Source: SZUA-229 sp041589175 (GTDB taxonomy: Bacteria > Pseudomonadota > Gammaproteobacteria > SZUA-229). Taken from it: DNA of 18,985 nt. The notes beneath the pieces are model-generated. The model was not told the origin of the DNA. It did no database searches and was given only the letters and a program-made list of their open reading frames with translations. Made by a program: the position numbers and the translations under genes. The stretch lies in assembly GCA_041589175.1 (NCBI GenBank), contig JBFHWF010000046.1:1-18985 (forward strand). Reading direction: 5' to 3'. This document shows positions 15,425 to 18,985 of this stretch, piece after piece (position 1 is the first letter of the stretch; the number at the start of each line of letters is the position of its first letter).

Positions 15425-16387
15425 ATGTTCTTATTTTTTCGCACTATTTTCTTTATGCTCTTCGCGCTTATCAGCTCATCCCTCGCAGCCGAAACCTATA
15501 CCGTAAAAAAAGGCGACAGCCTCCGTAAAATACTTGTAGAACATGGCTTTGAAGGCAGTGATCGTGATATTTATTTCGAAGTCAATCGCATCGTAGCGCT
15601 CAACTCGTCTGCATTTAAAAATAGCAACCCGGACCGGATCTACCCTGGCATGCAGCTGGATATCCCTAACTATTATCCAGAACCAGAACCAGAACCTGAG
15701 CCCCAGCCTCTTCCCGAACCTGAACCGCCCAAACCTGTTGTGGTTGGCACGCTGAATATACAGCAGGGTGATGTGCAGATTATTCGTAACTCCGATACAG
15801 TTGATGCCACGAATAGCAACGAACTTTATTCAGGCGACCGTATCGTCACTGCGGCTGGTGCCCTGTCTGCCATGCACATGCAAGACGGCAGCCTGTTCGA
15901 GCTTGGGCCACAAACTGAGTTTCTGCTAGATGAATTTATACCCCAACAGCAATCCACAGATGGCGTATCTGATAATGAATCATCTAAAGGCAACATTATC
16001 ACAACACTGATACGTGGTGTTGCGCGTATTGTGACCGGCAGTATCGGCCTTAACGATAAATCACGTTTTATGGCCCGCACCAAGGTGGCCAGTATCGGTA
16101 TACGCGGCACCGACTATACGGTTCGTTTCTGCGAAGGAGTTGACTGCGGCCAACTAGTCGGCACCTCTGTCGCCGTAGTCGAAGGTGGTATTCAGCTGGC
16201 TAATGACAAGGGACTGGTTAACATAAACAAGGGTGAATTTGCCCGTGTCGAGAGTGCAGACAGTGAACCGTTTACAGCACCCTTACCCGAAGGCTTTCTT
16301 GATCTAAACACGGATATTCGTGAAGTTATTACAGATAAAGGCTGGATTGAAACCGTGCTTGATACACTGAAGTCATTATTTAACTGA
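15425..16387 (+). CDS. Secreted LysM + FecR-domain protein
   Basis: From the ATG at 15425 the protein has 320 residues. A signal peptide ends near residue 22 (LISSSLAA-ET). A LysM peptidoglycan-binding domain follows (about 24-82, YTVKKGDSLRKIL ... IYPGMQLDIP), then a Pro-Glu linker (about 85-103) and a FecR domain (about 113-275) with GDRIVTAAGALSAMHMQDGS and ASIGIRGTDYTVR. C236 and C241 may form a disulfide. This architecture suggests a periplasmic, wall-bound protein; FecR domains of this kind occur in envelope sensing or scaffolding, but the function is not known. A TTG 24 bases upstream is open, but AAGG seven bases before the ATG and the signal peptide favour 15425. No sigma factor, TonB receptor or cyclase partner is adjacent. 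Confidence 0.88.
   Translation: MFLFFRTIFFMLFALISSSLAAETYTVKKGDSLRKILVEHGFEGSDRDIYFEVNRIVALNSSAFKNSNPDRIYPGMQLDIPNYYPEPEPEPEPQPLPEPEPPKPVVVGTLNIQQGDVQIIRNSDTVDATNSNELYSGDRIVTAAGALSAMHMQDGSLFELGPQTEFLLDEFIPQQQSTDGVSDNESSKGNIITTLIRGVARIVTGSIGLNDKSRFMARTKVASIGIRGTDYTVRFCEGVDCGQLVGTSVAVVEGGIQLANDKGLVNINKGEFARVESADSEPFTAPLPEGFLDLNTDIREVITDKGWIETVLDTLKSLFN
15677..15694 (+). repeat. Tandem CCAGAA hexamer (three perfect copies) in the Pro-Glu linker
   Basis: Three exact copies of CCAGAA are followed by degenerate copies (CCTGAG and others). They encode the PEPEPE linker between the LysM and FecR domains. Copy-number change by slippage would lengthen or shorten the linker by two residues per unit without a frameshift. 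Confidence 0.85.
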
Positions 16388-16411
16388 TACGAAAACTTAA
16401 GCGCACACTAA

Positions 16412-16433
16412 AAAGCCTGCAAACGCAGGCTTT
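16412..16433. terminator. Bidirectional intrinsic terminator
   Basis: A perfect nine-base stem, AAAGCCTGC / GCAGGCTTT, with an AAAC loop has an A-run on one side and a T-run on the other. It sits 25 bases after the LysM/FecR stop (plus) and 22 bases after the DUF3144 stop (minus), so it can end both convergent transcripts. Confidence 0.88.
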
Positions 16434-16454
16434 CTCCAATATAAACAGATTCAG

Positions 16455-16751
16455 TTAACTCTGCTCATTCTTGATATAGTCTGTGAAATTCTTTTCGTAA
16501 TCATTAATATTCTCTGTCAGCACCTTCCTGTACTGATTGGTAAAATACTCGATCGCCATTTCACGTTCTTTGACAAACTCTTCCTTGCTTTTACTGGAAG
16601 ACGCAAACATAAAAGCATTAAAACGTGCCGCTGAAAACAGCATTGAAGTACTGACCTGACCATTACGATATTTATCACACTGTTCATTGGCCAGGTTTAT
16701 AAATTTATCCGTGAGTTCCCAGAACTCATCATCTCTTTCTTTCTTGCTCAT
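16455..16751 (-). CDS. DUF3144 family protein
   Basis: This 98-residue protein matches the DUF3144 pattern: an N-terminal charged helix (DDEFWELTDKFINLANE), the central VSTSMLFSAARFNAFMFAS (34-52), and a helical C-terminus ending YFTNQYRKVLTENINDYEKN. It is likely all-helical and cytosolic, with no cysteine beyond C26 and no export signal. The function of the family is unknown; it occurs widely in proteobacteria as a small conserved gene. AAGG lies seven bases before the ATG. It is monocistronic here, with its own terminator and a gene-free region upstream. Confidence 0.88.
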   Translation of the reverse strand: MSKKERDDEFWELTDKFINLANEQCDKYRNGQVSTSMLFSAARFNAFMFASSSKSKEEFVKEREMAIEYFTNQYRKVLTENINDYEKNFTDYIKNEQS

Positions 16752-17044
16752 TACATTACCTTAATCATTCGCGTCTCTTGCGTAAATTTACGGACACTCT
16801 TTTAAATTAAACAGGATCGGAGTCATTTACAATTCCGACTCCGCTGGTAGTTACTTAAGCTTAAGTAGCGCAGACTCCAGGTACCGAGCAGCTTTTAGTG
16901 AACCCGGAAATAAATCAGACAACATTACGTTTATTTGCGTCCATTTGCGGACTCTGCTTTTAATATCTTTTGAGTGGCACATGCATACAGGGATTCAGAG
17001 ACATGGGACGTCGGGTTTGGTCCCAGGCAGGTTGAGGCTTCGAA
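16752..17044. repeat. Gene-free region with imperfect direct repeat and palindromes
   Basis: This 293-base stretch between DUF3144 and the 3' end of moaA holds no convincing gene. TTGCGTAAATTTACGGAC (16778-16795) recurs as TTGCGTCCATTTGCGGAC (16935-16952), 15 of 18 bases identical. Between them are an inverted repeat CGGAGTC/GACTCCG (16818-16824 and 16837-16843) and a perfect 16-base palindrome TACTTAAGCTTAAGTA (16852-16867). CGTAAATTTACG inside the first repeat (16781-16792) is also a perfect palindrome. Presumably the promoter of the DUF3144 gene lies at the left end. A recombination site or mobile-element remnant is possible but no integrase is seen. Confidence 0.65.
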
Positions 17045-18031
17045 TTAGCCCCCGGTATAGGACATAAACCTGAGAACCTTTTCCGGATTCTCATTAAACT
17101 CATGTTTTTCCGGCTTCAGGTTGATCGCCGTACGAATCGCCTGCTCCAGCTCTTCATCGCTGATACCGTCACGCAGCAACGGACGCAGTGCAAAGTTATC
17201 CTCCTGACCAAGGCAGGTATAAATAGTACCATCCACTGACAGGCGAACGCGGTTACAGGTTTCACAAAAATGCTGGGACAGCGGCGTGATAAAGCCAATA
17301 TTGATATCAGTACCCACTACGTTCATATAACGAGCAGGACCACCACCAGGCATTACCCCGGGCACCAGTTCAAACGACTGTTGCAGACGTTTTTTAATAT
17401 CCTGCAGATTGACATACTGATCTGTCGCCTTGCGCCCCATATCACCCACCGGCATGGTTTCGATAAAGCGCAGGGTAAAACCGTGTTCGGCACAGAATTC
17501 AACCATGCTTTCCACTTCGTGATCATTCACACCCTTCATCAGTACCATATTAACCTTGATGGGACTAAGACCAGCTGCCTTTGCTGCCATCAGGCCATCC
17601 ATGACTTTTTCCAGCTTGCCGCCGGTAAGCGCTTTGAACGTTTTTGCATTCAAACTATCGAGACTGACATTAATACGATCAACCCCCGCAGCTTTTAATT
17701 CTTCGGCATGCTTACTCATGCGCGTGCAGTTGGTGCTCAGGGAGAGGTCTTCCAGGCCAGGCAACACCGACAGGCGCTTTGCCAGCTCGGGCACATTCTT
17801 GCGTACCAGTGGTTCACCACCGGTTAAACGGATACGGCGAGTCCCCATGCGCGTAAAGGTGCCGATAACACGCTCCAGCTCATCGAAGGTCAGCCACTCT
17901 TCCGGCTCGTGGAAGTCACGGAAGTGCTTGGGCATGCAATAGTTACAGCGCAGGTCGCAACGGTCCGTTACCGATACGCGAACGTATTCGATACTGCGGC
18001 CGTACTGATCGATCAGTGATGTCTGTGTCAT
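17045..18031 (-). CDS. moaA: GTP 3',8-cyclase MoaA, first step of molybdenum cofactor synthesis
   Basis: MoaA is a radical SAM enzyme that converts GTP to 3',8-cyclo-7,8-dihydro-GTP, which MoaC turns into cyclic pyranopterin monophosphate. The 328-residue protein has both iron-sulfur sites: the N-terminal C25-x3-C29-x2-C32 (SAM cluster), and the C-terminal C256, C259 and C273 (CETCNRVRL ... CLG). GGEP (71-74) is the SAM-binding motif, R261 and R263 are in the GTP-binding RVR, and the C-terminus ends in the functional GG tail. moaC and other Moco genes are not in the window. The gene is divergent from a molybdoenzyme gene, which fits supply of its cofactor. Confidence 0.98.
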   Translation of the reverse strand: MTQTSLIDQYGRSIEYVRVSVTDRCDLRCNYCMPKHFRDFHEPEEWLTFDELERVIGTFTRMGTRRIRLTGGEPLVRKNVPELAKRLSVLPGLEDLSLSTNCTRMSKHAEELKAAGVDRINVSLDSLNAKTFKALTGGKLEKVMDGLMAAKAAGLSPIKVNMVLMKGVNDHEVESMVEFCAEHGFTLRFIETMPVGDMGRKATDQYVNLQDIKKRLQQSFELVPGVMPGGGPARYMNVVGTDINIGFITPLSQHFCETCNRVRLSVDGTIYTCLGQEDNFALRPLLRDGISDEELEQAIRTAINLKPEKHEFNENPEKVLRFMSYTGG

Positions 18032-18062
18032 GCGCCTTGTTATACCTTGTTACGAGCCCAGT

Positions 18063-18068
18063 ATTATA
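18063..18068 (-). promoter_or_regulatory. Candidate -10 element of moaA
   Basis: On the minus strand this reads TATAAT, a perfect -10 hexamer, about 32 bases before the moaA ATG, which would give a leader of some 25 bases. The expected -35 position (about 18086-18091) reads ATAAGC, a poor match, so an activator or weak basal promoter is likely. Confidence 0.4.
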
Positions 18069-18508
18069 TGCGTTCTGACGGGTTTTGCTTATATCCCAGA
18101 CAGAATACCTGAGTAGAATAGTCTGAATAATATAAGAAAACTCGCATATACGCTACCACAGGCTTCACCGGGTTATTCGCTTTGCCTCGCAGTCTACACC
18201 AGTCATAAAGCCAGTTTTTGAGCTGGCGCAGTAAAATTCACCTTTTGTCGGCTTGTGTGCATTTTATGATTTTTTGGCACACTTCTGAGTAAATTCAGTG
18301 CATTGCATTATCACACTGTAAAACAAGAGCTTAGCTATGCAGGCTGCTAGCCATCCACTTGAGATGCCCCCAAACCCTGATTCTGTAAGGGTTTTAGCCC
18401 CGGTAAAGGTAACGTTTCTATGCTATATCCATAACCCCCGTTGATAATAACGATTAGGGTTAGCATCAATTAAAATAATCCAGCATATAAGAATTTTATG
18501 AACCGCTT

Positions 18509-18530
18509 AAGAAAGCTGATTAGCTTTCTT
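18509..18530 (+). other. Perfect hairpin upstream of the molybdoenzyme gene
   Basis: AAGAAAGCT and AGCTTTCTT form a perfect nine-base stem around a GATT loop. Only AT-rich pairs and no following T-tract make it a poor intrinsic terminator; it could be a regulator site or an mRNA structure. Its right arm shares two bases with the FNR-like box. Confidence 0.55.
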
Positions 18531-18542
18531 GACCTTGATCAA
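18529..18542 (+). promoter_or_regulatory. FNR/ANR-like box upstream of the molybdoenzyme gene
   Basis: TTGACCTTGATCAA matches TTGAT-N4-ATCAA at 9 of 10 informative bases, the best match in the window. It is followed immediately by TATAAT (18543-18548). If that hexamer is the -10, the box would overlap the promoter core and suit repression; class II activation spacing would put the start at about 18577 with no -10-like sequence. The role is therefore uncertain. Confidence 0.42.
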
Positions 18543-18578
18543 TATAATCGTCCGTCACTTTAAAAGGCAGGATCAAAT

Positions 18579-18985
18579 ATGACAACTAGTGTGATACATG
18601 ATGCGACCAAACAACCCGAAGGTCGAATCGAAGTCAAAAACACGACCTGTTATATGTGTGCATGTCGCTGTGGTATCCGTGTGACACTACGCGATAACGA
18701 AGTACGCTATATACAGGGTAATCCAGAGCACCCGCTGAACAAGGGTGTGATTTGTGCGAAGGGCGCATCGGGCATTATGAAGCAGTACTCACCTGCACGC
18801 CTGACCAAGCCGCTGAAGCGTAAAGAAGGCGCCATGCGTGGTGATTCCGAGTTCGAAGAGATCTCATGGGATGAAGCCTTCGATATGATGGAAGAGCGCC
18901 TGGCGCATCTTCGTGCAACCGACCCCAAGAAATTCACCCTGATCACCGGCCGTGACCAGATGCAGGCCCTGACCGGTATGTGGTC
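18579..18985 (+). CDS. soeA: Molybdopterin (Mo-bisPGD) oxidoreductase catalytic subunit, SoeA-like, N-terminal part (cut by window edge)
   Basis: The 135 visible residues are the start of a DMSO-reductase-family catalytic subunit. The [4Fe-4S] ligands are C24-x2-C27-x3-C31-x27-C59, followed by AKG with K61, the conserved lysine that links cluster and pterin. YSPARLTKPLKR (70-81) and EISWDEAFD (94-102) are typical. There is no twin-arginine signal, so the enzyme should be cytoplasmic. The CYMCACRCGI pattern and the missing signal resemble SoeA, the catalytic subunit of the membrane-bound sulfite dehydrogenase SoeABC that oxidises sulfite and passes electrons to quinone. Other cytoplasmic members cannot be excluded without the C-terminus and the next genes. 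AGGCAGGA precedes the ATG. The family call is near-certain; the SoeA call is moderate. Confidence 0.8.
   Translation, partial: MTTSVIHDATKQPEGRIEVKNTTCYMCACRCGIRVTLRDNEVRYIQGNPEHPLNKGVICAKGASGIMKQYSPARLTKPLKRKEGAMRGDSEFEEISWDEAFDMMEERLAHLRATDPKKFTLITGRDQMQALTGMW

Larger units (their letters stand above)
18032..18578. other. Long divergent intergenic region between moaA and the molybdoenzyme gene
   Basis: These 547 bases hold no convincing gene or known RNA. Seen here are the moaA -10 candidate, and inverted repeats GCCAG/CTGGC (18210-18227), GTGTGC/GCACAC (18255-18260 and 18277-18282), AAACCCT/AGGGTTT (18372-18378 and 18388-18394, followed by only four T in all), and a hairpin abutting an FNR-like box just before the downstream gene (listed separately). 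Two tiny open frames (18337-18444, 35 residues; 18498-18563, 21 residues) are noted without support. I saw no clear molybdenum-cofactor riboswitch. The length and number of inverted repeats suggest a regulated or structured leader. Confidence 0.6.

Noticed and set aside
16985..17045. GGTTGAGGCTTCGAAT looked like a tRNA T-arm remnant
   Set aside because: The neighbouring bases do not form the T stem, and no anticodon or acceptor stem can be drawn.
17270..17942. Two open frames (142 and 128 codons) on the plus strand
   Set aside because: They lie antisense to moaA, whose motifs are intact over the whole span; no promoter, ribosome site or recognisable domain.
18337..18444. A 35-residue open frame in the moaA/molybdoenzyme intergenic region
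   Set aside because: The ribosome site is weak (AAGAG), there is no recognisable motif, and such short frames are expected by chance.
18498..18563. A 21-residue open frame that could be a leader peptide
   Set aside because: It has only a weak ribosome site and overlaps the hairpin and FNR-like box; no run of regulatory codons supports attenuation.

Overview
This window looks like chromosomal DNA of a gammaproteobacterium of moderate G+C that respires with and without oxygen. The basis is gene content: the O2-independent ubiquinone trio ubiT/ubiU/ubiV, a proteobacterial-type Bat (aerotolerance) operon with a fused BatB-BatC protein, moaA, and the start of a cytoplasmic molybdenum oxidoreductase that most resembles the sulfite dehydrogenase subunit SoeA. 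No transposase, integrase, rRNA, tRNA or CRISPR array was seen. The taxonomic reading and the sulfur-oxidiser suggestion are inference.

Layout. (a) 1-1071, minus strand: cobU followed without a gap by cobT (cut by the window edge), the late cobalamin nucleotide-loop pathway. (b) 1197-4565: ubiT on plus runs tail-to-tail into a minus-strand operon read as a YhcC-type radical SAM gene, then ubiU, then ubiV. Both transcription units carry an FNR/ANR-like site upstream, which would tie quinone synthesis to anaerobiosis. (c) 4667-5762, minus: a small protein with a four-cysteine zinc-ribbon-like pattern and a PlsC-like acyltransferase. (d) 5875-13008, plus: a compact operon moxR - DUF58 - DUF4381 - batA (VWA) - batB/C (VWA+TPR) - batD, with overlapping or closely spaced genes. 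(e) 13057-15016, plus: a metallophosphoesterase, a short-chain dehydrogenase and a DUF1353-like protein. (f) 15425-16387: a secreted LysM+FecR-domain protein, separated by a shared hairpin terminator from a convergent DUF3144 gene. (g) 16752-17044: a gene-free stretch with palindromes and an imperfect direct repeat. (h) moaA on minus, a 547-base divergent intergenic region with an FNR-like box and hairpins, and the first 135 codons of a molybdopterin oxidoreductase.

How the genes fit together. UbiU-UbiV (iron-sulfur hydroxylases) and UbiT (SCP2 lipid carrier) supply ubiquinone when O2 is absent. The molybdoenzyme needs the cofactor that MoaA starts to build, and if it is SoeA it feeds electrons to the quinone pool. 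The MoxR/Bat operon is a predicted envelope-associated chaperone and VWA-scaffold system.

I did not find a clearly novel multi-gene system. The most interesting points are the translational coupling of the YhcC-type radical SAM gene to ubiUV, the predicted leaderless FNR-type promoter of ubiT, the 4-base convergent ubiT/ubiV junction, the uncharacterised four-cysteine protein upstream of the ubi operon, and the repeat/palindrome cluster at 16778-16952.
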